Positions 54,383 to 62,522 of a stretch of 64,000 bases of DNA are shown in pieces (position 1 is the stretch's first letter; the number at the start of each line of letters is the position of its first letter). Below the pieces are notes generated by a model. The model ran no database searches, was not told where the DNA came from, and worked only from the letters and a program-made list of their open reading frames with translations. This stretch comes from Myxococcales bacterium (GTDB lineage Bacteria > Myxococcota_A > Polyangia > Polyangiales > Polyangiaceae). The stretch is taken from the NCBI GenBank assembly GCA_903642325.1, contig CAHJWM010000004.1, positions 1 through 64,000 on the forward strand, read 5' to 3'. A program made the translations under genes and the position numbers.

Positions 54383-56635
54383 ATGCCCGAGCGGATTCTC
54401 GAAGAATTAGCGCGTATCGCGCTCGCGGTGCAGAAAGAGTTCAAGGAAGAGCGCCGGCTCTTGTCCTTTCGTGAGTATCTCGCGCTGTTCGCCACCGACT
54501 CGGTTCGGCACTCACGGGATGCCTCGCGCTATTTGCGCGACATGTTCGACCACTTCGGCCGTGAGACCGTGCTTCGGCCGTGGGGTGAGCTTTCGCGGTT
54601 TCGGTTATTCGATCTGCCGTTCCTCGAGCCGGGCGAGGCGCGTTCGGACGCGCTCGTGGGGCAAGAAGCCGTGCAAGCGGAGATTTACCGAACGCTCAGT
54701 AATTTCGCACGCGAGGGCCGCGCGAACCGCGTGCTGCTACTGCACGGCCCGAATGGCTCGGCCAAGAGCACCGTCGCCGCCTGCGTGGCCAAAGCCTTGG
54801 AACATTACTCGGTCCTCGACGAAGGCGCGCTGTACCGTTTTCATTGGGTATTCCCGACGCAGGCCACTTTGCGCGGGTCGATTGGGTTCGGTGGCAAGCG
54901 CGCGCAGGGCTCGGCGGACGACAACAGCTACGCTCACCTGCCGGACGAACAAATCGACTCTCGGCTGTTCGTCGAAGTTCGGGATCATCCACTGTTCTTG
55001 ATCCCGCTGGCCGCGCGCAAAGAGCTGCTGGAGCGCATGTTCAAGGATCGAAGGGCGTCCGAGCCCCCGCCTGCTTGGATTCTGCGTGGCACCCTCTCGC
55101 ACAAAAGCCAGCAGGTGTACGAGGCGCTGCTCACGAGCTACGGCGGGTCCCTGGACGAAGTGTTGCGTCACGTGCAGGTCGAGCGCTATTTCATCTCACG
55201 GCGCTACCGGGTGGGCGCGGTCACGCTAGGCCCGCAGCTGTCGGTCGACGCGGGCGAACGCCAAGTCACGGCCGACCGCAGCCTCGGTGCACTGCCCACC
55301 GCGCTGCAATCCGTGACGCTGTTCGAAGCGTTCGGCGAGCTGCTCGATGCAGCGGGCGGCTTGCTGGAATTTTCGGACCTGCTCAAGCGCCCGCTGGACG
55401 CATTCAAGTACTTGCAAATCACTGCGGAGACAGGAGAGGTGGCGCTCCGTTCGCAGAACGTGCAGGTCAACTGCGTCATGCTCGCGAGTGGCAATGAGGT
55501 GCATTTGAACGCGTTTCGGGAGCATCCCGAGTTCGAAAGCTTTCGTGGTCGGCTGGAGCTGATCCGTGCGCCTTATCTGCTGAGCTGGCTGGACGAGCAG
55601 CGCATTTACGACGCGCAAATTGCGTCCCAAGTACAGAAGCACGTCGCCCCCCACGCCACGCGCATGGCGGCGATGTTCGCGGTGCTCACGCGCATGCGCC
55701 GGCCCACTAGCGAGCGCTATGAAAAGCCCCTGCAAGAGCTGGTCACCGAGCTCACCGCGATCGAGAAGCTCGATCTGTACGCCAGCGGGACGGCGCCGGC
55801 GCGCCTCGACGACGAATCGGCGAAGTCACTGCGCGCCTCGATCGGGCAGCTGTATCGCGAGAGCGAAGCCTATCCCATCTACGAAGGCAGCATTGGAGCC
55901 AGCCCGCGCGAGATGCGCACGGTGCTGCTGGACGCGGCCCAAGACCCCCGTTACGACTGCTTGTCGCCGCTCGCGGTGCTGGCCGAGCTAGATCGCTTGT
56001 GCGAGCGAACGAGCGAATATAATTGGCTTCAGCAAGAGCGCTTGGCGGGCGGTTACCATGACCATGTGCTCTTTCGAAAGGCCTTGCACGCTCGCCTGCT
56101 CGATTCGTTCGAGGACGAGTTCCGCGTCGCGAGCGGGTTGGTCGACGAAACACGTTATAGTGATTTGTTCGACCGCTACGTGACGCACGTGAGCTATTGG
56201 GTGAAGAGAGAGAAGTTCCGGAACCCATTGACCGGTCAATACGAGGAGCCGGACGAGCGCATGATGCGCGAGGTGGAGGCCCTGCTCGGTTCGCCCGACA
56301 AGCCAGAGGATCTGCGCAATGGCTTGATCGGGACAATCGCGGCCTGGGCCATCGATCACCCGGACGAGCCGCTGGACAACGCGCGCGTTTTTTCGTCTCA
56401 ATTGCGTCGCCTGCGAGAGTCTGCGTTCGCCGAGCGTCGCGTCGCGGTAGCGACGCTATGCCGTGATCTCGTCGCGCTCTTACGCGAGGATGGCAGCGGT
56501 CTGAACGAGGCGCGCCGCGCGGCGGCCGAAAAAGCACTCGCTGTGCTCCAGGCTCGCTTCGGATATCAGCGCGGTTCCGCAGGTGATGCGGCGGTGGCGT
56601 TGGTCCGCGAGCGCTTTCTAGACGTTCGCAGCTGA
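54383..56635 (+). CDS. prkA: PrkA-family AAA+ serine protein kinase
   Basis: This 750-aa protein has the PrkA N-terminal AAA+ domain: VGQEAVQAEIYRTLSNFAREG, Walker A GPNGSAKST, and the family block RPLDAFKYLQITAETGEV...MLASGNEVHLNAF. It is longer than typical PrkA/YeaG (~640-690 aa). PrkA proteins link nutrient stress to sporulation or stationary phase; kinase versus ATP-dependent protease function is debated. The usual partners (YeaH/DUF444 and SpoVR) are not in the window. Thirteen bases separate it from the permease gene. Confidence 0.9.
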   Translation: MPERILEELARIALAVQKEFKEERRLLSFREYLALFATDSVRHSRDASRYLRDMFDHFGRETVLRPWGELSRFRLFDLPFLEPGEARSDALVGQEAVQAEIYRTLSNFAREGRANRVLLLHGPNGSAKSTVAACVAKALEHYSVLDEGALYRFHWVFPTQATLRGSIGFGGKRAQGSADDNSYAHLPDEQIDSRLFVEVRDHPLFLIPLAARKELLERMFKDRRASEPPPAWILRGTLSHKSQQVYEALLTSYGGSLDEVLRHVQVERYFISRRYRVGAVTLGPQLSVDAGERQVTADRSLGALPTALQSVTLFEAFGELLDAAGGLLEFSDLLKRPLDAFKYLQITAETGEVALRSQNVQVNCVMLASGNEVHLNAFREHPEFESFRGRLELIRAPYLLSWLDEQRIYDAQIASQVQKHVAPHATRMAAMFAVLTRMRRPTSERYEKPLQELVTELTAIEKLDLYASGTAPARLDDESAKSLRASIGQLYRESEAYPIYEGSIGASPREMRTVLLDAAQDPRYDCLSPLAVLAELDRLCERTSEYNWLQQERLAGGYHDHVLFRKALHARLLDSFEDEFRVASGLVDETRYSDLFDRYVTHVSYWVKREKFRNPLTGQYEEPDERMMREVEALLGSPDKPEDLRNGLIGTIAAWAIDHPDEPLDNARVFSSQLRRLRESAFAERRVAVATLCRDLVALLREDGSGLNEARRAAAEKALAVLQARFGYQRGSAGDAAVALVRERFLDVRS

Positions 56636-56644
56636 GCGGGCGGA

Positions 56645-57925
56645 GTGGTGAGCGCCGACGCAGATCTGGGGAACACCAGCGGCTCGCCAGCCCTCGGGTT
56701 GTGGTCGTTGCTCGCGCTCGGCATCAACGGCATCGTCGGTGTGGGCATCTTTTTCACGCCGAACCTCGTAGCGGCCCTCGTTCCCGGCGAGCGCGGCGTG
56801 CTCGTCTACGGTTTGACGTTGCTTGCGCTCCTGCCGGTGGCGCTCTGCTACGCAAAGCTCGGTTCCCGCTTCGACAAAGACGGAGGCCCCTACGTGTGGG
56901 CCTGCTCCGCATTCGGCGAACGGGTCGGCTTCGTCGTCGGTTTTGCCGCGTATGCCTCGGCCGTGCTGAGCACGGCGGCGGTGATCGCGGGCCTGGGTGA
57001 GTACACGGCGCCGCTTTTGGGTTTCAGCCACGATAAAAGGCTCTTTTCTCTGCTTGCCGCCGTCGTTTTTGCGCTCGTCGCGAGCGTCGGGCTAAGGCCG
57101 AGCGCTTGGGTCTGGTCCTCGTTGACGGTGGCTAAGCTCTCGCCGCTTCTGCTGCTCGTGGCTATCTATCTGCTTGGCGCGCACGCGTCGGTAGGCTCGC
57201 CGCCGAGCACGGGCGGCGTCGCCTGGGGTCGCGCCGTACTAGTTCTGGTGTTCCCGATGCAAGGCTTCGAGATCGTGCCCGTGCCCGGATCGCACGTGCG
57301 CTCTGCGAGTCGCGCGATCCCGATCGCCACGATCTTTTCGCTCGTCCTATGCGCCGGCCTATACGCTCTCTTGCATTGGGCCTGCGTGCGTTCCTTGCCT
57401 AATCTTGCCCGGGTCGACGCTCCGTTGATCGCCACGGCGAGCTCGCTCGGTGGGGCGCGGTTGGCCGGCCTAGTCAGCGCTGGCAGCAACGTGTCGGCGG
57501 TCGGCATCGCGTTCGGTATGATGGCCATGACGCCGCGCTACTTATCTGCGCTCGAGACCACGGGCGGCAATGCGGCCAGCGCATTTTTAGCCGCTGAAAC
57601 CGGTCAACAGGTCCCGCGGCGCGCGCTGTTCGTGACGCTGGTTTTGGTCGTGGTGTTGCTTTCGGTCGGCGCGCTCGGCCGGCTCTTCGTGCTCTCCAGC
57701 GTGGCCGTGTTGTTTCAGTATTCCGTCAGCGTGCTTTCGCTTGCCTACCTTGCCGTCACGCGTCAGCACGGGCTCACGCTTCGGGAAGGGGCCTCTGCCC
57801 CGCTCGCACTTCTGGCGCTCGGCTTGGTGGCTCGTGCCGTGGAAGTGGGCGAGCTCGTGGTCATGGCCGGCATTCTCGCCGTCGCAGTTCTGCTATGGTT
57901 CGTGCGTGTGAGGCTTCGCCGATGA
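56645..57925 (+). CDS. APC-superfamily amino-acid permease
   Basis: This 426-aa protein has about 12 hydrophobic segments, starting with the APC-type LWSLLALGINGIVGVGIFF. Gly/Ala-rich helices such as VGFAAYASAVLSTAAVIAG and GAEAPLALLALGL-like segments follow. It is an inner-membrane transporter for an amino acid or related amine; the substrate is unknown. Start is GTG 56645 or the adjacent GTG 56648. The stop TGA overlaps the ATG of tatD (ATGA), indicating translational coupling. Confidence 0.88.
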   Translation: MVSADADLGNTSGSPALGLWSLLALGINGIVGVGIFFTPNLVAALVPGERGVLVYGLTLLALLPVALCYAKLGSRFDKDGGPYVWACSAFGERVGFVVGFAAYASAVLSTAAVIAGLGEYTAPLLGFSHDKRLFSLLAAVVFALVASVGLRPSAWVWSSLTVAKLSPLLLLVAIYLLGAHASVGSPPSTGGVAWGRAVLVLVFPMQGFEIVPVPGSHVRSASRAIPIATIFSLVLCAGLYALLHWACVRSLPNLARVDAPLIATASSLGGARLAGLVSAGSNVSAVGIAFGMMAMTPRYLSALETTGGNAASAFLAAETGQQVPRRALFVTLVLVVVLLSVGALGRLFVLSSVAVLFQYSVSVLSLAYLAVTRQHGLTLREGASAPLALLALGLVARAVEVGELVVMAGILAVAVLLWFVRVRLRR

Positions 57926-58698
57926 CCTGGTTCGATACGCACTGCCACCTAGACGATGAGCACAATCCGGACGGCGTCGAGGCGGCGCTCGAGCGCGCCC
58001 GGCAGGCGGGCGTTACCACGTTCCTGTGTGTCGGGGTCGGCGGCCTGGCGCAGGCGGAACAAGCCCTGGCCCTGAGCGAGCGGCACTCAGACGTTTTCGC
58101 CTCCGTGGGCGTTCATCCCCACGACGCCGCCCGCGACGGGCAGTTAAATTTCGAGCGCTGCTGGGCGCACCCGCGGCTGCTTGCGGTGGGTGAGGTCGGG
58201 CTCGACTACCATTACAATCACTCGCCGCGCGAGACGCAGGTCGAGGTTTTTCGGCAATTCATCGCGCTGGCTCGCCGCGCACACAAGCCGCTGATCATCC
58301 ACACCCGAAACGCGGCCGAAGACACGCTTCAGATCCTGAAGTCGGAGAATGCGCGCGACGTTGGTGGCGTGATTCACTGCTTCAGTGAGGATCGCGCGTT
58401 CGCAACCCGCGCGCTCGATCTCGGTTTTTACTTATCTTTTTCTGGCATCGTCACGTTCAAGACCGCGCGCGCCATCCAGGACGTCGCGGCGTGGGCGCCA
58501 TCCGATCGAGTTCTGGTCGAGACGGATAGCCCGTACCTGGCGCCGGTACCGATGCGCGGAAAGCGCTGCGAACCGGCCTTCGTCGTGCACACTGGCGCCC
58601 ACGTAGCGGGGCTTCGGAACGTTGAGCAAGCGGACTTTGCCGCGCTCACGACCGAGAACGCGCGCCGATGTTTTCGAGTACCTGTGGCCGGCAGCTGA
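57922..58698 (+). CDS. tatD: TatD-family metal-dependent deoxyribonuclease
   Basis: This 258-aa protein has TatD motifs: WFDTHCHLDDE (metal His pair), SVGVHPHDA, AVGEVGLDYHY (Glu), PLIIHTRNA, GGVIHCFSED and LVETDSPYLAPVP (Asp). All metal ligands are present. The family has 3'-5' exonuclease/DNase activity and roles in DNA repair. ATG 57922 overlaps the permease stop by four bases; the longer frame is rejected because homology begins at MTWFDTHCHL. Confidence 0.95.
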   Translation: MTWFDTHCHLDDEHNPDGVEAALERARQAGVTTFLCVGVGGLAQAEQALALSERHSDVFASVGVHPHDAARDGQLNFERCWAHPRLLAVGEVGLDYHYNHSPRETQVEVFRQFIALARRAHKPLIIHTRNAAEDTLQILKSENARDVGGVIHCFSEDRAFATRALDLGFYLSFSGIVTFKTARAIQDVAAWAPSDRVLVETDSPYLAPVPMRGKRCEPAFVVHTGAHVAGLRNVEQADFAALTTENARRCFRVPVAGS

Positions 58699-58719
58699 AA
58701 TTCTGCCAGGCTTTGCCCA

Positions 58720-60063
58720 ATGGCTCGACGCTGGGTCGCTTCGGGCGCATTCGTAGCGTCGGTCATCGGCCATGTGCTCACGCTGGCCTGCGGGGCCCTG
58801 ATGCTGTCGCAAGCGCGACGGGATCGTGCAATCGAGCAGGAAGCGGCGCTGCGCGCACGAGACTCGACGACGCTGGACGTGGAGCTGCCGCGCTTCGATT
58901 CTTCGACCTTCGACAATGAGCGGGCGGCTGACGCCCCGGAAGCCGCTCGCGCGCCGCCGCCGCCACCTGCTGGCGGCGGTCCCCTGGAACGTCATCCCGA
59001 CACCGACCGGGTGGGCCGCGGCGGCTCGCGGGCTACGCTTGTCTCTGCAACCAACCTCGACAGTCACATCGACCCGCTCAATTTGGAAACGGAGGTATTG
59101 ACTCACCTCGACCGCAGCCAGGTCCAGCGCTTGCGCACGGCCGCGGACCGTCGCTCCTGGGACGATCATCGCTCCACCCCAATGCCGATGGAGCTGACGT
59201 TCTTGGCGACGGGTCCAGGCGCGCTACGCGAGCGGCGTAAGGTCGCAAACGCCGCGCTCGGCTCGTCAGGGGGCGGCCCCGCGTCGCCGCTAGGGGGCGC
59301 GCCGGGCGGAGCACTGCGCGACGTGGGCTTGGACAGCGCCGAGCCGTCCGGCACAGCGGTCGCAGGCTCGTCAAAGGCGGTGCCGCTACAAGGCGCGGTG
59401 GGCGCCGCTCCCGGCAACGTGCCCGTGCGCGGGGCCGCCGTCCTGCTTGCGCGACCCTGGGTCATGCGCGCCCGCCCCGCGTTGCCTACAGACATGCGCG
59501 CGCGCCCCAATGACACGGAGGACAGCTCGCAAGCCGTGGCGGCGCGCGTTGCTTCGCTAATTCACGCTAGCACCATCGGGGCGCCGGCTGGCCCTGGCGT
59601 GGGTGGTGAGCCCAGCGGCGGCCTGCCCGGTCGGTCGGGGAGTGAAGGCATGGGCTCGCACTCCACGCCCAGCGGCTTCGGTCCAGGCCTAGATGCGTTG
59701 AACGATCCCGGCATCCAAGGCTTCATCGCCGGGCTGAAACAGCGCGTCGACGAACAACTCCGGCGCTCGTTCCCGGACTGGGCGATCGCCGAAGGGCGTA
59801 GCGGGCACGTGATCTTCGAACTTGCCCTCGCCGCCGACGGCCGCCTCGAGCGCGTGCGCATGGTCCGCCCAAGCGGCATCGACGAATACGATGGCAACGT
59901 ACTCACGTTCGTGCGCCGCATTCCGTCGTTCGGTCCGTTGCCAAAGGCGCTGGGCCAGCGCGCCCTAATCACCATGAGCTACGACTCACTGAACCACGTC
60001 GTCGGTCGCGAAGGCCCGGGCCCAGGCAGCTTTGGCCAATACAGGGCAGCACGAGCACCATAA
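58720..60063 (+). CDS. TonB-like energy-transducer family protein
   Basis: This 447-aa protein has one N-terminal TM helix (VASVIGHVLTLACGALML), a long Pro/Gly/Ala-rich periplasmic region and a C-terminal ~90-residue TonB-type domain (SFPDWAIAEGRSGHVIFELAL, GRLERVRMVRPSGIDEYD, FVRRIPSFGPLP). It would couple proton-motive force to an outer-membrane partner, but no ExbB/ExbD or receptor gene is nearby. It lies 21 bases after tatD and probably shares its transcript. Confidence 0.82.
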   Translation: MARRWVASGAFVASVIGHVLTLACGALMLSQARRDRAIEQEAALRARDSTTLDVELPRFDSSTFDNERAADAPEAARAPPPPPAGGGPLERHPDTDRVGRGGSRATLVSATNLDSHIDPLNLETEVLTHLDRSQVQRLRTAADRRSWDDHRSTPMPMELTFLATGPGALRERRKVANAALGSSGGGPASPLGGAPGGALRDVGLDSAEPSGTAVAGSSKAVPLQGAVGAAPGNVPVRGAAVLLARPWVMRARPALPTDMRARPNDTEDSSQAVAARVASLIHASTIGAPAGPGVGGEPSGGLPGRSGSEGMGSHSTPSGFGPGLDALNDPGIQGFIAGLKQRVDEQLRRSFPDWAIAEGRSGHVIFELALAADGRLERVRMVRPSGIDEYDGNVLTFVRRIPSFGPLPKALGQRALITMSYDSLNHVVGREGPGPGSFGQYRAARAP

Positions 60064-60151
60064 TTCGGGTCAGCTTCGAAGCCGACAGCGCCCCCCTTTT
60101 CCGCGGCTTGACAGCCCAAGCCCAGCCCGACCATATTCCCGCCGCCCGCAA

Positions 60152-60225
60152 GCCGAAGTAGCTCAGTTGGTTAGAGCACGCGCTTCATAAGCGCGTTGTC
60201 CCCGGTTCAAGTCCGGGCTTCGGCA
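60152..60225 (+). tRNA. tRNA-Met (elongator, CAT)
   Basis: The acceptor GCCGAAG pairs perfectly with CTTCGGC; anticodon stem CGCGC/GCGCG with loop TTCATAA; T-stem CCCGG/CCGGG. It lacks the C4/C5 pairs of the other CAT tRNA and has no initiator features, so elongator Met is most likely. CCA is not encoded (ACCG follows). Confidence 0.92.
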
Positions 60226-60386
60226 CCGCAAAATCTTCCTGGGTTTCGTTTTCTGATTCGCCCGACTGAGCACGGCTCATTCCTCAGTTTGAGGAAGCGG
60301 CTCCGCCGGCATCTCCTCGTGCGCACTGCCCGCTCTCGCTTCTCGACCTTGGCATTCTTCGAAAGCCGAGCGTGCGGCAGACGTTC

Positions 60387-60683
60387 TCAGGCAGGAATGT
60401 CCATCCGCCAAAGTTCCCCGAGCGCCGTGGCGGTAATACCAAAGTTGCTGATCAGCGCCCGCGAGCCGAATGCCAGCCGAGATGTCGTTGGGACGCGCAG
60501 GCATTGTTGCCCGGATGCTCCGGCGTTGGCCAGCTCTTGTAAGATGTCTCGCACGTCTAGGGCCGTGATCTCGTTGGCGTACTTAGGAACAAGGGCAGGG
60601 AGGCGTGTGGCTTCCGGCGCACGAGCTCGCCGTCGTTTCGAGGCGCTCAGCAACCCAGAAAAGCGCGGCGCTTCATTGGCCAC
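60387..60683 (-). pseudogene. Possible decayed tyrosine-recombinase (integrase) fragment next to tRNA-Met
   Basis: A 98-aa minus-strand ORF carries a segment (YANEITALDVRDILQELANAGASG and RLAFGSRALISNFG) like the core-binding domain of phage-type integrases (ITxxDVRxLLxELxxAGxSxQTxRxV). The catalytic R-HxxR-Y domain is absent, so this would be a remnant. It points toward the 3' end of tRNA-Met, 160 bases away, the usual place of an integrase. The match is short and the flanks are unrecognised. Confidence 0.35.
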
Positions 60684-61276
60684 GGGCGTTCGCTTTTGTG
60701 GCGCGAGCTGAAGGGCTCCATCAGCGACAAGCTTTATCTCGATTGCACAGGACCCGCTGCCCCAAAGTGCAAAAGAAGGCCTATTTCACGGTTGGGGTGC
60801 TCGAAAGGGCGTGTCGAACCGTGAACCCCAAAGCCTGACGCCGATGTCGGAGCGCGGATGCCCAGGCATCAAGTCCGCACATCGCCGTTGTCGACCCAGT
60901 TCAACTTGGTAAGCTTTCTAAGGTTCTACTTCGGCAGGTGAAAGACGCAGCGGCTCTGCGGTGTTCGTACTGCCGCTTGTACTGTTCTAGGACTGGGACG
61001 TCGAAGCAGCACAAGCAAGGTGATTCCAGCGGGCGAGTGCTTGTCGTAACTCTCTGAGCTCCCCCCGGAACCTCGACCGTCGAACCACGCCAGCACGAGC
61101 GCGCGGCTCGGCTGGTCCGAGATTCGCGTGAAACGCCATTGTTTTGTTATGGTTGGATAACGACGCTGCGCTGGATCGATGGTTTTTTAAAACGCTCGCC
61201 GCTTCTACGTTTTGACTGAGCCGAATTCGAAAGTGCGCCGCATTAGGTAGTAACCGATCGAATCGGGGAGGTCTTC
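60684..61276. other. Non-coding or decayed DNA before the secreted peptidase gene
   Basis: No credible gene. Short frames (for example a Cys-containing one at ~60950-61052) have no recognisable domain. Together with the integrase-like fragment this looks like the remains of an inserted element. No tRNA-end direct repeat was found by eye. Confidence 0.4.
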
Positions 61277-62419
61277 ATGAAACATACTCGTACTTTTTCA
61301 GTCAGCACGTTGGCGCTGGTCGGTCTTGCCGCCGCTGCCGTTGCTTGTAGCGGCGGATCAGATAGCTCAGCTGGCCCTGACGGCGTTGCCGGCAGCAGCG
61401 CCGGGGCTCCGGTCATATCGGCCGCCGGCGCGGGGGTCGGCGGCGGCACGCCAGCCGGCAGTGCGGGCACCGGCGTGAGTGCTGGCGGCGCGCCTGATGG
61501 AACTGCCGGTGCCCTGCCAACCGCCGGTGCGCCCGCCGCTGCTGGCGGGGCTGGCGGCATGGTCGGCGCAGCAAGCGGAGGGTCCGCCGGCCGCGGTGGT
61601 GGGGGAATTGGTGGAGGGGGAGTTGGTGGTGGTGCTGGAGCCGGCGGTACCGGTGGCTCGGCCGGGAGCGGCGGCAATACAGTCGGGGACTTCGGCGTGA
61701 TCTCCTGTCAGCCGGCGTTCGAGACCGCCTGCAAGCCGAACATCAATTTCGTCAACGACGACCCGAACGATCGCGGCAAGATTTTTACGGACGCCGTGCC
61801 GGATATCAGCACGACCGAAAAGGACCTCGCGTGCACGGTGTGCTCGATGCTGTTTCGACAGCCCAGCGAGCTGCCGCAGCAACCGAAGACGATCACGGTC
61901 CATCTGAGCTCCACCTATGGTGGCGTCGCGGCAACCACCGCCACCAACGCCAACATCGAGTTCAGTCTGGCCTACATCAAGAGCTTCGCCGCTGGTAAGA
62001 GCGCAGCCCTCATCAAACAAGAGATGCTCGGCGTGTTGCAGCATGAGACGGTACACGTATATCAATTCGGCTCCGGCAACGCAGACGGCCACTACGGCTC
62101 CAACGGCACCGGTGAGGGCATGGCTGACCTGGTGCGTACACGCACGGGTTACTATCAGCGAAACCGCTGGGTCAAAGGCGGCTCGTGGCACGATCCATAC
62201 ACGACCTCCGGCTTCTTCTATTCATGGCTGACCGGGCCGTGCGCATTCCACAAGGAGAATTACCCGCAACACGACCTCAACCTGCCGTACAAGCTCGACG
62301 AGGCGCTGAAGGGCACCAGCGGCGACGGCGCTTTCACCGCGGTAGACAAGCTACTTACGGCAACTTTCGGCAAGAACGCCGATGCCTTGTGGACCCAGTA
62401 TCAGAGCACTGCGTTTTAG
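61277..62419 (+). CDS. Secreted basic secretory protein (BSP)-family metallopeptidase-like lipoprotein
   Basis: This 380-aa protein has a signal with lipobox AVAC (~21-24), a ~115-residue Gly/Ala-rich linker and then a BSP-family domain. Motifs: IEFSLAYIKSF, LQHETVHVYQ (HExxH-like zinc site, here HETVH), GEGMADLVRTRTGYY and the C-terminal helix FGKNADALWTQYQ. BSP proteins are putative secreted peptidases, originally from plants and frequent in myxobacteria. The linker probably holds the domain away from the membrane. GGGGAGG precedes the ATG. Confidence 0.85.
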   Translation: MKHTRTFSVSTLALVGLAAAAVACSGGSDSSAGPDGVAGSSAGAPVISAAGAGVGGGTPAGSAGTGVSAGGAPDGTAGALPTAGAPAAAGGAGGMVGAASGGSAGRGGGGIGGGGVGGGAGAGGTGGSAGSGGNTVGDFGVISCQPAFETACKPNINFVNDDPNDRGKIFTDAVPDISTTEKDLACTVCSMLFRQPSELPQQPKTITVHLSSTYGGVAATTATNANIEFSLAYIKSFAAGKSAALIKQEMLGVLQHETVHVYQFGSGNADGHYGSNGTGEGMADLVRTRTGYYQRNRWVKGGSWHDPYTTSGFFYSWLTGPCAFHKENYPQHDLNLPYKLDEALKGTSGDGAFTAVDKLLTATFGKNADALWTQYQSTAF

Positions 62420-62448
62420 AGTCGGATCGGACCGTGACTCCCGGAGGG

Positions 62449-62474
62449 CCAGGTGACGCTCACCCGGCCTTTCC
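62449..62474 (+). terminator. Terminator after the BSP gene
   Basis: GGCC (62449-62452) and GGTGA (62454-62458) pair with TCACC (62462-62466) and GGCC (62468-62471) around a 3-base loop, with one A-C mismatch, followed by TTT. It is 30 bases after the stop codon. Confidence 0.6.
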
Positions 62475-62522
62475 CATTTCTCATCAGCGCGCACAAACGT
62501 CACCGACCGGAGCACCCGAGCC

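Noticed and set aside
60196-60711. 171-aa plus-strand ORF starting inside tRNA-Met
   Set aside because: The start (MSPVQVRAS) is the usual artefact of translating a tRNA T-arm; the rest has no domain.
61440-61690. G-rich repetitive stretch, considered as minisatellite or CRISPR-like
   Set aside because: It is an in-frame Gly/Ala-rich linker of the BSP-family protein, with no regular repeat-spacer pattern.
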